Shown here piece by piece: positions 37,918 to 45,736 of a stretch of 45,736 nt of DNA. Made by a program: the position numbers and the translations under genes. Under the pieces are notes generated by a model. It made no database searches. It was not told the origin of the DNA and saw nothing but the letters and a program-made list of their open reading frames with translations. This DNA comes from Streptomyces sp. 8K308 (GTDB lineage: Bacteria > Actinomycetota > Actinomycetes > Streptomycetales > Streptomycetaceae), in contig NZ_SMKC01000014.1 of assembly GCF_004348315.1 (NCBI RefSeq), positions 1 to 45,736 of the forward strand, read 5' to 3'. Every line of letters begins with the position of its first letter. Positions within the stretch are counted from its first letter, which is position 1.

Positions 37918-39338
37918 CGGACCCCGTGCCCCTCTCCGACCAGGTGCGTGACGGCGTAGGAGCGCCACGGGCGCCAGCGGCCGGCGCGTTCCTCGAGTGC
38001 GGTCGGTGGTGCGGCGCCGCGGAGGGCCGGGTCCTCGAAGCTGAAGGCGTCGGGGTCCCCGAGCGCGTGCCTCCTGACGCGCTGTGCGGTCCAGGGGCTG
38101 ACGCCGGGCAGGGCCGCGAGTCTGGCCGTGGTCTCGTCCCGGTCGGCGTCGCGGTCCAGGGAGATGTCGCCGTGGGCCACCGCGCGGGCCAGCCCCCGGA
38201 TGGCGGCGGTGAGGGCGGGGCCGCCGAGGACGGCGTCCGTCAGCGCGGGCGCCGTCGGGAACAGGGCGGCCGGCTCCCCGTCCGGTGCGGCGACGGTCTC
38301 GCCGTACCTTTGGACCAGTCGCCGGCACAGCTGCCGGGCCTCCGGGGGCGGCGCGTGCTGCTCGGTGAGCGCGCGGACCGCGAGTTCGAACCCGTCGACG
38401 CAGCCGAGTACGCGCACCCCCGGGGTGGCCAGGACCAGCGGGCCGATGAGGGGGTCCGCGCCCAGCACCTGGGCGATGGCGGCCGGATCGGCGTCCAGGT
38501 CGAGCAGGTCACGGCAGCGCCGCACGGCCGCCGTGACGTCGCGCAGGTCCTCGAGCCACAGGCGGAGCGTGACGTGCTGACGAGGGGCCCGCAGGTCGAG
38601 CTCCGACCATCCGGTGCCACGCGGAAGGCGCAGCGTGCGGCGGTACCGCGCGTGGTCCGCCCGCTCGATCCCGGGGACGGCGCGGGCGCGCAGCCAGGCG
38701 AGCAGCGAGGCGGCGGCCAACGGCGGGCGGTAGCGGAGCCGCAGCACCAGCGGCCCGGCGGGGCGCGCCGGGCCGGGTTGGCCGCGCACCGTGCGCAGTT
38801 GGCTCGGCGCGCAGCCGAACGCGGCCCGCATCCCGTCGTTGAACTGACGGATGCTCGAGTACCCGGCGGCGAACGCCACGTCGGCCATGGGCAGCGCGCT
38901 GGACTCGATGAGCAGGCGGGCGACCTGGCTCCTGCGGTTCACGGCGAGCGCGAGCGGTCCGGCCCCGACCTCCGCGACCAACTGCCGGTGCAGGTGCCGC
39001 TCGCTGACCGCGAGTCGCCGTGCCACGCCGGCCACGCCCACCTCGTCGACGGCCCCGCCGGCGATCAGCCGCAGCGCGCGGGCCACCAGGTCGCCGCGGA
39101 CGTTCCAGTCGCGCGATGACGGGGCGGCGTCGGGGCGGCAGCGACGGCAGGCCCGGAAGCCGGCCGCCTCGGCCGCCGCCGGGACGCGGAAGAAGCGGAC
39201 GTTCTCCGGCTTCGGGGTGCGCGAGCCGCACACCGGGCGGCAGTAGACGCCGGTCGTCGCGACGGCGACGTAGAAGTTCCCGTCGAACCGCGCGTCACGG
39301 CTGGCCATGGCCCGGTAGCAGGTATCGAAGTCGAGCAC
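37914..39338 (-). CDS. Ada-AlkA fusion: methyl-acceptor regulator and 3-methyladenine DNA glycosylase
   Basis: 474 residues. The Ada zinc domain (TTGVYCRPVCGSR...ACRRCRPD, residues ~30-85) has four Cys of a methyl-phosphotriester acceptor. An AraC helix-turn-helix region follows (~95-190, ending AAGYSSIRQFN). Then come AlkA_N (about 200-290) and a helix-hairpin-helix-GPD glycosylase (LPGVSPWTAQRVRRHAL with FSFEDPALR supplying the catalytic Asp). It senses DNA methylation damage and excises alkylated bases. I chose the GTG at 39338, where the Ada domain begins. No clear ribosome site is seen. Two repair functions on one chain are known in actinomycetes. Confidence 0.9.
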   Translation of the reverse strand: MLDFDTCYRAMASRDARFDGNFYVAVATTGVYCRPVCGSRTPKPENVRFFRVPAAAEAAGFRACRRCRPDAAPSSRDWNVRGDLVARALRLIAGGAVDEVGVAGVARRLAVSERHLHRQLVAEVGAGPLALAVNRRSQVARLLIESSALPMADVAFAAGYSSIRQFNDGMRAAFGCAPSQLRTVRGQPGPARPAGPLVLRLRYRPPLAAASLLAWLRARAVPGIERADHARYRRTLRLPRGTGWSELDLRAPRQHVTLRLWLEDLRDVTAAVRRCRDLLDLDADPAAIAQVLGADPLIGPLVLATPGVRVLGCVDGFELAVRALTEQHAPPPEARQLCRRLVQRYGETVAAPDGEPAALFPTAPALTDAVLGGPALTAAIRGLARAVAHGDISLDRDADRDETTARLAALPGVSPWTAQRVRRHALGDPDAFSFEDPALRGAAPPTALEERAGRWRPWRSYAVTHLVGEGHGVR

Positions 39339-39525
39339 CCGTGCATTGTCACGGCGGTTCCAGGGGGCGGTCTGGCGGTGATCGGACCGGGAGATGCGCC
39401 GGGAGACGCCCGTCGAGCCGGGCCGCCAGGACCGCTCGGCGGCCACGCGCCGAACTGTGGACTGGGGTCTCACATGCCGGACGACGGGTTTTCCTGGGCC
39501 TTTCTTTCGGCTACTTTGCCGTTCA

Positions 39526-39631
39526 GGTCAAGAGTGCCAGCGCGAAGTCCCGGCTAGCTGGCCGGCAACCCTCCAGCACGGTGGGGTGCCCCCGGGAAGA
39601 GGACCCGGCTGCGGTGCTGCGGCAAGCGTGC
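39526..39631 (+). ncRNA. SAM-IV riboswitch
   Basis: The sequence follows the SAM-IV consensus: GGTC at 39526 pairs with GACC at 39602-39605 (P1), GTGCCAGCG, CCGGCAACCCTCC, CGGTGGGGTGCCCC, and the 3' pseudoknot strand GCGGCAAGCG (39618-39627). SAM-IV aptamers bind S-adenosylmethionine, and in actinomycetes sit before sulfur and methionine genes. Here it leads a CMD-peroxidase fusion and a FecBCD-type importer, so it makes that operon respond to SAM. Confidence 0.93.
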
Positions 39632-39638
39632 TCTCCCT

Positions 39639-39672
39639 GAGCTCTCGCCATGCGAGAACTCCGTCTTGTTTC
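39639..39672 (+). terminator. Expression-platform hairpin after the riboswitch
   Basis: GAGcTCTCGC-CAT-GCGAGAaCTC (39639-39661) forms a strong stem with a 3-base loop, followed by CGTCTTGTTT. It looks like a SAM-controlled intrinsic terminator. The loop holds the ATG of a 25-codon frame (39650-39727). Confidence 0.65.
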
Positions 39673-39740
39673 CTGGACGTCTTCGAGCTGTTTGCCTCGT
39701 GCCCCGGCCGCCAGTGAGCAGGCTTGACGAGGCGGAGTTC

Positions 39741-40874
39741 ATGAGCACCACGCACCAGGACGACATCGGGCGGCTGGCCGGGTTGGGGGAGCGGATCGAG
39801 GCGGCGCGGGCCGTCAAGCCGTTGGTGGGGCGGCGGGCCCAGGAGGCCGGGGAGGCGCTGTTCGGTGAGGAGGTGCCGGTGCGGCGGGGGTTGGCCGCGT
39901 TGGCCGCGCGGTGGCACGGGGCCGAGGAGTTGGTACGTGAGCACGCGGGGCGCGGTGGTGACGCGGCGCTGTGGGGCGACGAGCCGCCGGAGGACCCCGC
40001 GCTGCGGGCGGCGGTGGCGCATGTCGATCTGATCACCGTGTCGCCGGCGTTGGCCACCCGCGCGGATCTGGAGCGGCTGGTCGAGGCGGGGTGGTCGACG
40101 GACGAGGTCGTGGCGATCTCCCAGGTCGCGGCGTTCACCGCGTTCCAGGCGCGGGCCGTGCGGGGGCTCCGGCTGGTCGAGGGCCGTGGGACGGCCGGGG
40201 CGGCGCCGCCGGCGCGGGAGAGGCCGGGGCGTGGGCGGGTCAAGAGCACCGCGCGGGCGGCGTCCAACGGGCGTGCCCGGCCGGTGGAGTACACCAGGGA
40301 GTTGCTGTCCTGGACGGCGTGGGTGGAGCCGGTGCCGACCGAGGAGCTCACGGAGGAGCAGGAGGCGTCGTTCCGGGGCAAGACCAACGGCGAGTACTTC
40401 CGGTTGCTGGCCAGGCTGCCCCGGGTCCTGGCGGCCCGCACCGCGCTGGACGCCGCGATCTTCGCCACGACCGAGGGACTGCCGCGCGCCGAGCGTGAGT
40501 TGGCCGCCGCCGCGACCAGCAAGGTGACCGACTGCGTGTACTGCGCCTCGGTGCACGCCAGGAAGTCCGCCCAGATGTCCAGGCGACCGGCGGACGTGGA
40601 CCGGCTGCTCGGGGTCTCGTTGGCGCGGGACACCGACTGGCTGCCCCTGGCCACCACCCCGCTGGCCGAGGGCCAGGACCCCCGCTGGGCCGCGATCGTC
40701 GAGTTCGCCGCGGCGCTCGCCACCACCCCGGTCAGCGCCACCACCGCGCACGTGGACCGGCTGCGCGCCGAGGGGCTCACCGACGTCGAGTTGACCGACC
40801 TGGTGCTGGCCACGGCCTTCTTCGCCTGGGCGAACCGGCTGATGCTCAGCCTCGGCGACCCCTACTGGCCCTGA
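39741..40874 (+). CDS. CMD-domain / alkylhydroperoxidase-like fusion protein
   Basis: 377 residues from the ATG at 39741. The N-terminal half (to ~165) is a CMD-domain protein of the Avi_7170 type, and the C-terminal half (from GRARPVEYTRELLSW) is an Avi_7169-type peroxidase domain. The latter has the redox CxxC in DCVYCASVHARKSAQ (Cys at ~264-267) and HxxxxxR-like residues after it. In other genomes the two are separate genes. A GTG at 39714 is a possible longer start. First gene of the SAM-controlled operon, probably acting on a peroxide or an organosulfur compound. Confidence 0.85.
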   Translation: MSTTHQDDIGRLAGLGERIEAARAVKPLVGRRAQEAGEALFGEEVPVRRGLAALAARWHGAEELVREHAGRGGDAALWGDEPPEDPALRAAVAHVDLITVSPALATRADLERLVEAGWSTDEVVAISQVAAFTAFQARAVRGLRLVEGRGTAGAAPPARERPGRGRVKSTARAASNGRARPVEYTRELLSWTAWVEPVPTEELTEEQEASFRGKTNGEYFRLLARLPRVLAARTALDAAIFATTEGLPRAERELAAAATSKVTDCVYCASVHARKSAQMSRRPADVDRLLGVSLARDTDWLPLATTPLAEGQDPRWAAIVEFAAALATTPVSATTAHVDRLRAEGLTDVELTDLVLATAFFAWANRLMLSLGDPYWP

Positions 40875-40903
40875 CCCCACCGAAGCAACAGAACGGAACC
40901 GTC

Positions 40904-41986
40904 ATGAGACAACGCCTGTCCGCCCTGGCCGCCGCGACCGCTGTCGCACTGTTCGCCGGCGCCTGCGGCACCGTCACCACCGAGGGCGAAACGGAGGAGG
41001 CCGGTGGCGCCGAACGCCAGGGGGCGCTCACCGTCGTGGACGACGCCGGCCGCACCGTGGAGCTCGACGGGCCGGCCGAGCGTGCCGTGGTGCTGAACAG
41101 CTACGGCAACGAGTTCGCCCAGGCCATCGGCGCGGGCGACCGGGTCGTGGGCTACGACCGCGTCTCGCAGACCCGGCTTCCCTACCTGGACATCCCCGAC
41201 GACGAGGTGATCAGCGAGGACCTCCAGGAGATCAACTACGAGGCGGTCGTCGAACTCGACCCCGACGTGTTCATCGTGCCCCGCAACGGGGCCTGGCAGG
41301 AGGCCAGCGAGCAGCTCGAGCCCTTCGGCATCCCCGTGGTCGTGGCCACCGCCTGGGACTTCGACGTGTTCCACGAGACCATCGACCTGCTGGGCGAGGT
41401 GTTCGGCGAGCCCGAGGGGGCGGAGCGGGTCTCCGGCTTCTACGACGAGATCTTCGGACTGATCGAGGAGCGGGTGGCCGGCACCGAACCGGTGCGCGTG
41501 TACTGGGAGACCGAGCAGCCCTACCTCACCGGCCTGCCGGGCTCCGGCTTCGACCAGATCATCGTGGCCGCCGGCGGCGAGAACATCTTCGGCGACCTGG
41601 ACACCGGCGGGGACGAGCAGGCCGAGACCACGGTGGACCCCGCGTCGATCCTGGAGCGCGACCCGGAGGTCGTGGTCCACGAGTTCGGGCCCTCCGCCGA
41701 GCCCACGGGCCAGGGGCGGTTCGACACGCTGAGCGGGGAACTGTTCGGCCGGGCCGGCTGGCGGGACCTCTCGGCGGCCCGCGACGACCGCGTCTTCGTG
41801 ACCAACGGCTGGGCCACCAGCGGCCTGTCCAAGGCGCTCGGGGCGCTCTACCTGGCGAGCTGGCTGCACCCGGAGGAGTTCGCCGACGTCGATCCCGGCG
41901 ACTATCTGGCGCGGTGGGCCGAGGAGTTCCAGGGGCTGGGCACGGAGTTCCCGGGCGAGGACGCGTACGTCCAGAGGGTGAGCTGA
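40904..41986 (+). CDS. FecB/FepB-type ABC solute-binding lipoprotein
   Basis: 360 residues. A signal sequence with the lipobox LFAGACG makes Cys21 the lipidation site. The body is a class III periplasmic-binding (PF01497) fold: LTVVDDAGRTVELDGPAERAVV, the central IVPRNGAWQEA and the C-terminal YLASWLHPEEF. Such proteins bind siderophores, heme or vitamin B12. A Glu-rich spacer follows Cys21. It stands directly before the permease gene (6-base gap). Confidence 0.9.
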   Translation: MRQRLSALAAATAVALFAGACGTVTTEGETEEAGGAERQGALTVVDDAGRTVELDGPAERAVVLNSYGNEFAQAIGAGDRVVGYDRVSQTRLPYLDIPDDEVISEDLQEINYEAVVELDPDVFIVPRNGAWQEASEQLEPFGIPVVVATAWDFDVFHETIDLLGEVFGEPEGAERVSGFYDEIFGLIEERVAGTEPVRVYWETEQPYLTGLPGSGFDQIIVAAGGENIFGDLDTGGDEQAETTVDPASILERDPEVVVHEFGPSAEPTGQGRFDTLSGELFGRAGWRDLSAARDDRVFVTNGWATSGLSKALGALYLASWLHPEEFADVDPGDYLARWAEEFQGLGTEFPGEDAYVQRVS

Positions 41987-41992
41987 CGCGAG

Positions 41993-43096
41993 ATGTCCAT
42001 CTCAACCAGTGGACAGACGGAGCAGGCGGGGCAGCCGGAACGGACGGTCAAGGCCCGCCCCGCCCGCCGCCCCTGGACGGGCCGCCCCGCGGTGCTGTGG
42101 GGCGGGACGGTGCTGTCCTTCCTCGTCATCGCCTGGTGCGTCACGGCCGGGACTGCCGACGCGGACCTGCTCGACGTGTGGCGCGCGGTGCGCCTCCGCG
42201 TCTTCGGCGGCGTGCTGGAGCGGGACTTCGCCCAGACGTACTCCGTCATCATCAACCTGCGGCTGCCCCGGGTGCTGCTCGCCTTCGTGGCCGGCGCCGC
42301 GCTGTCGATGGCGGGTGTGGTGATGCAGGGCCTGCTGCGCAACCCGCTGGTCAGCCCGTTCACGCTGGGCGTCTCGCCGGCCGCGGCCTTCGGCGCCGCG
42401 CTGGCGATCCTCCTCACCGGCGGGTCCGCCGGCTCGGGGTCCTGGCTGGTCATCGGCAGCGCGCTTGGCACCGCGCTGGCCGTCTCGGCGCTGGTACTCG
42501 GGCTCGCGTCCGCCAAGGCGATGTCCGCCGCCACCCTGCTCCTGCTGGGCATCGCGCTCACCCAGCTCTTCGAGGCGATGACCGCCGCCCTCCAGTTCGT
42601 CGCCGACGAGAACACCCTCCAGGCGATCGTGCGGTGGACCTTCGGCTCGGTCAACGACGCCGACTGGCACGACGTCCTGGTGGTCGGGGCCTGCGTGCTG
42701 GCCGCCCTGCCGCTGCTGCTCTGGTTCAGCCGCGACCTCAACGCCATCGCGTTCGCCGGCGACGACGCGGCCAAGAGCCTCGGCGTGAACGTGACGGCGG
42801 TGCGGGTGGGGCTCATCGTGGTCTCCGTGGTGCTGGCCGCGGTCGTGGTGTCCTTCTGCGGCGTGATCGGCTTCGTCGGCCTGGTGGGTCCGCACATCGC
42901 CCGCCTGGCCATCGGCGCCGACCACCGCTACCTGCTGCCGTTCTCCTTCCTCACCGGTGGCCTGCTGCTGGTGGTCGCGGACACCGTGGGGCGTACCGTG
43001 CTGGCGCCTTCGGTGATTCCCGTCGGCATCGTCGTCGCCTTCATCGGCGCCCCGGTGTTCATCAACCTCATCCTGACCAGGAGGGCCGCACAGTGA
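41993..43096 (+). CDS. FecCD-type ABC importer permease
   Basis: 367 residues with about ten hydrophobic spans. Diagnostic family blocks are NLRLPRVLLAFVAGAALSMAGVVMQGLLRNPLVSP and SFCGVIGFVGLVGPHIARL, with GIVVAFIGAPVFINLILTRR at the end (each shown here in pieces). It forms the channel of a siderophore/B12-type importer. The N-terminal ~30 residues are a polar Gln/Pro/Arg tail. It overlaps the ATPase gene by 4 bases (GTGA). Confidence 0.92.
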   Translation: MSISTSGQTEQAGQPERTVKARPARRPWTGRPAVLWGGTVLSFLVIAWCVTAGTADADLLDVWRAVRLRVFGGVLERDFAQTYSVIINLRLPRVLLAFVAGAALSMAGVVMQGLLRNPLVSPFTLGVSPAAAFGAALAILLTGGSAGSGSWLVIGSALGTALAVSALVLGLASAKAMSAATLLLLGIALTQLFEAMTAALQFVADENTLQAIVRWTFGSVNDADWHDVLVVGACVLAALPLLLWFSRDLNAIAFAGDDAAKSLGVNVTAVRVGLIVVSVVLAAVVVSFCGVIGFVGLVGPHIARLAIGADHRYLLPFSFLTGGLLLVVADTVGRTVLAPSVIPVGIVVAFIGAPVFINLILTRRAAQ

Positions 43097-43905
43097 GTCT
43101 CGAAGTCGCGTCGGTCCGGTTCGCCTACCGGCGTGCCCCGGTCCTCGAGGGCGTCGACCTGCGGGTGGCGGAGGGCGGTTTCTGCGCCCTGCTCGGCCCG
43201 AACGGTTCCGGCAAGTCGACCCTAACCAAGATCATCGCCAGGGTGCTCCCCCCGGCCGGCGGCACCGTCTCCTTCGGCGGCCGGGACCTGCTGGCCGTCT
43301 CCCGCCGCGAGCACGCCCGCGTGGTCGCCTACGTCCCGCAGTCGGGGGCGACGCCGTTCGAGCAGACCGTGCGGGAGGCCGTGCTGCTCGGCCGCACCCC
43401 GCACATCGGGCTGCGCCCCACCCGGCGGGACTGGGAGATCGTGGACACCGCGATCGACCGGCTCGGCCTGACCGAGCTGACCGACCGCCCGCTGTCCCAG
43501 CTCTCCGGCGGCCAGGCGCAGCGGGTGCTCATCGCGCGCGCCCTGGCGCAGCAGCCCCGGGTGCTGCTGCTCGACGAGCCCACCTCCGCGCTCGACCTGC
43601 GCTACCAGATCGAGACGCTACAGATCGTCCGCTCGGTGACCAGGGACGAGGGCGTCACCGCGCTGATCGCCATTCACGACCTCAACCACGCGGCGCACTT
43701 CTGCGACCAGGCGGTCCTGCTGGACGGCGGTCGGGTCGTCGCCGACGGGCCGCCGGCCGAGTCGTTCGACGCGGCCGTGCTCAGCCGGGTGTACGGGCTC
43801 GACGTGCGGGTCTCCCGGGGCGCGGACGGCGTGGAGGTGCGGCCCGCCGCGCTGGAACCGGCCGTGGGCGCCCAGGTCATGGCCGCGCCGAAGGAGCCGG
43901 CGTGA
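43093..43905 (+). CDS. FecE-type ABC importer ATPase
   Basis: 270 residues from a GTG at 43093. Walker A GPNGSGKS (~35-42), Q-loop [10 protein letters not shown], signature [16 protein letters not shown] and Walker [12 protein letters not shown], then AIHDLNHAA. It powers the importer formed with the lipoprotein and permease. Its GTG and stop both overlap neighbours by 4 bases. A larger plus-strand frame that starts within the permease is not the real start. Confidence 0.92.
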   Translation: MSLEVASVRFAYRRAPVLEGVDLRVAEGGFCALLGPNGSGKSTLTKIIARVLPPAGGTVSFGGRDLLAVSRREHARVVAYVPQSGATPFEQTVREAVLLGRTPHIGLRPTRRDWEIVDTAIDRLGLTELTDRPLSQLSGGQAQRVLIARALAQQPRVLLLDEPTSALDLRYQIETLQIVRSVTRDEGVTALIAIHDLNHAAHFCDQAVLLDGGRVVADGPPAESFDAAVLSRVYGLDVRVSRGADGVEVRPAALEPAVGAQVMAAPKEPA

Positions 43906-45736
43906 CAGCCGCCGCCTTCGACGCGGTCGTGGTGGGGGGCGGGCCCCGCGCGGTCGCCGTCGTGGAGCGGCTGACGGCCCGACATCCGGCCGGCGCGCCG
44001 CCGGTGCGGGTGGCCGTGGTGGACCGGGTGGAGGTCGGCGCCGGCGCCACCTGGCGCACGGACCAGTCCCCGCTGCTGCTCAACAACACCTACAGCGCCC
44101 ACACCACCATCTACACCGACGACTCCACGCCGATGACAGGACCGGTGACGCCCGGCCCCGACCTGATCACGTGGGCGCGCGAGAGCAGCCCGCCGCCGGA
44201 CCGTCCCGCGTGGGTGGCCGAGGAGGCGGCCGAGTTGCGTCCGTGGTCGTATCCGAGCCGCCGGATCCAGGGGGTCTACTACCGGGAGCAGTTGGCCCGG
44301 GCCGAGGCCGCGGGGCGGGTGGCGGTCACGCGGGTGGTCGGCACGGCGGTGGACCTGGTGCGGGCCCCGGAGGGGACCCGCACCGTCCGGCTGGCCGACG
44401 GCCGCGGGCTGACGGGCCGCGTCGTGGTGCTGGCCCAGGGGATGGTCCAGGCGAAGCGCTCGCCGCGGGTGCGGTCCCTGGTGGCGGCCGCTGAGCGGCA
44501 CGGCCTGGTCTACATCGAGCCCGGCATGCCGGCGGAACGCGACTGGGACCTGGTGCCGGCCGGCGAGACCGTGCTGGTGGCCGGCCTCGGCGCGAACTTC
44601 TTCGACGTGGTCGCGCTGCTCACCGAGGGGCGCGGCGGCGGCTTCGAGCCGGCCGGGGACCCGGCGCGGCCGGCCCGGCTGCGCTATCTGCGAAGCGGCC
44701 GCGAGCCGCGCCTGGTGGCGGGCTCGCGGCGCGGCCTGCCTTACCGGTCGAAGGCGACCTACCCGACGGGCTTCCCGCCCCGCTACGAGCCCCGGTTCGC
44801 CACCCGCGACTGGTTCGAGCGGGTGGCCGCCGTGCCCGGGCAGGACTTCCGCCGTGACGTGTGGCCGCAGCTCGCCAGGGAGTTCGCCTGGGCCCATCTC
44901 GCCACGCTGCTCACGCACCGCCCGGACGCGCTGGTGCCAGGTGCGGCCGAGGAGGAGTTGCTCGACCGGCTGCGGTCGGCGGAGCGTGCCGAGGAGGTGG
45001 ACGACGTCGTCGCGGGGGCGGTGGCCGCCCGCTGGGCGCTGTCCGTGGAGCGGCTCGACCGGCCGCCCGCGCCGGGTCCGGTGAGCGGGGAGACCTGGCG
45101 GCGGTGGGTGCGCGAGTACGTCGACGACGAGCTGGACGCGATGCACGCCCCCCTCACCCACCCGCGCAACACCGTCAACCGCGCCATGGCGGCGGTACGC
45201 GGCCCGGTGCGGAGGCTGGTGACGCGCGGCGCCCTGGACGGCGGCAGTGTGGCGCGGGATGTCGACGGCTGGTTCACCGCGCTCGGACTCGCCCTGGCGT
45301 CCGGGCCGCCGCCGCACCGCACCGCCCGGGTGCTCGCCCTGATCGACGCCGGGGTGCTCGAACTGCTCGGCGAGGACGCCTCGGTGACGTACGAGGACGG
45401 CGCGTTCGTCGGCCGGTCGGCGGTGCGGCGGGAGGCGCCGGTGCGGGCCCGGGCGTTCGTGGAGACCCGCATGTCCAAGGGGATCGTCACCCACACCGAC
45501 GATCCCCTGCTGGACGCGCTGCTGCGCCGGGGCCGGGCGCGGCTGCACCACTGGCCGAGCGAGCAGGGCCCGCCCGTGTCCAGCGGCACCCTGGACGTGA
45601 CCCCGGACGGCTTCCACCTGTTGGGCGCCGACGGCGTCGCCGACGAGCGGGTGATCGTGCTGGGGATCCCGGCTGAGGGGGTGCAGCCAGGCTCGGCGAT
45701 CGGCGCCACCCCGGGGACCCCGTCGCCGCTGCTGGC
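43902..45736 (+). CDS. FAD/NAD(P)-binding protein, partial
   Basis: 611 codons are visible from the GTG at 43902 (GTGA overlap) to the right edge; there is no stop yet. The FAD-binding Rossmann motif is DAVVVGGGPRAVAVVERL near residues 7-24, with GATWRTDQSPLLLNNTYS after it. A second dinucleotide-binding motif, LVAGLGANFFDVVALL, lies about residue 224, and the C-terminal part (THPRNTVNRAMAAVR...) is typical of the FAD-NAD(P)-binding (PF13454) family. It is probably an NADPH-using flavoenzyme acting on the compound brought in by the importer. Its length and end are unknown. Confidence 0.87.
   Translation, partial: MTAAAFDAVVVGGGPRAVAVVERLTARHPAGAPPVRVAVVDRVEVGAGATWRTDQSPLLLNNTYSAHTTIYTDDSTPMTGPVTPGPDLITWARESSPPPDRPAWVAEEAAELRPWSYPSRRIQGVYYREQLARAEAAGRVAVTRVVGTAVDLVRAPEGTRTVRLADGRGLTGRVVVLAQGMVQAKRSPRVRSLVAAAERHGLVYIEPGMPAERDWDLVPAGETVLVAGLGANFFDVVALLTEGRGGGFEPAGDPARPARLRYLRSGREPRLVAGSRRGLPYRSKATYPTGFPPRYEPRFATRDWFERVAAVPGQDFRRDVWPQLAREFAWAHLATLLTHRPDALVPGAAEEELLDRLRSAERAEEVDDVVAGAVAARWALSVERLDRPPAPGPVSGETWRRWVREYVDDELDAMHAPLTHPRNTVNRAMAAVRGPVRRLVTRGALDGGSVARDVDGWFTALGLALASGPPPHRTARVLALIDAGVLELLGEDASVTYEDGAFVGRSAVRREAPVRARAFVETRMSKGIVTHTDDPLLDALLRRGRARLHHWPSEQGPPVSSGTLDVTPDGFHLLGADGVADERVIVLGIPAEGVQPGSAIGATPGTPSPLL

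Overview
The window is one end of a contig from a very GC-rich actinomycete, most likely a Streptomyces-like member of the Streptomycetaceae. The signs are the dnaK-grpE-dnaJ-hspR operon with HspR (HAIR) operators, many GTG starts and 4-base overlaps, F420-type enzymes, an LAETG sortase substrate, an actinobacterial SAM-IV riboswitch and a SoxR-type box in front of an FMN reductase. The first 56 bases are not genomic: they are Illumina P5/i5/Nextera adapter, so the left edge is a raw contig end.

Layout. 91-4813 (+): four genes of a peptide/nickel-type ABC importer (two permeases, two ATPases); the binding protein is not in the window. 4872-8410 (-): clpB with a YbjN-like gene and a thiamine-binding-family gene behind it, under a HAIR operator; a lone Uma2 nuclease-fold gene diverges from it. 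9214-14615: a secreted serine protease, a secreted amidase with a lysozyme-like domain, a PAP2 phosphatase, an acetyltransferase-Nudix fusion and a sortase-anchored surface protein. 14680-18899 (-): dnaK-grpE-dnaJ-hspR with HAIR operators. 19037-24853 (-): a membrane PP2C phosphatase, a PGRP amidase, an F420-reductase-like enzyme, an LCP protein, and a multidrug exporter with an FMN reductase behind a SoxR-like box. 25121-28813 (+): a membrane Fe-S oxidoreductase (EtfD-like), a Yip1-like protein and dCTP deaminase.

29125-35643 is an integration hotspot. A complete tRNA-Gly(CCC) is followed by three further copies of its 3' end, two of them with the downstream terminator sequence and the last degraded. 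These divide the DNA into three cargo segments: (A) an orphan nucleotidyltransferase-fold gene; (B) a MarR regulator with DsbA-like, metallo-beta-lactamase-fold and SnoaL-like genes; (C) a secreted protein, a SigE-family sigma factor and a membrane anti-sigma-like protein whose outer domain is a paralogue of the secreted protein. No integrase is visible.

35733-39338 (-) holds an F420-type luciferase-like oxidoreductase, an MFS protein and an Ada-AlkA repair fusion. From 39526 (+) a SAM-IV riboswitch with a terminator-like hairpin precedes an operon of a CMD-peroxidase fusion, a FecBCD-type importer (lipoprotein, permease, ATPase) and an FAD/NAD(P)-binding protein that runs off the right edge. 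The two most novel-looking systems are this SAM-sensing import/oxidation operon and the sigma/anti-sigma/secreted-paralogue module inside the tRNA island.
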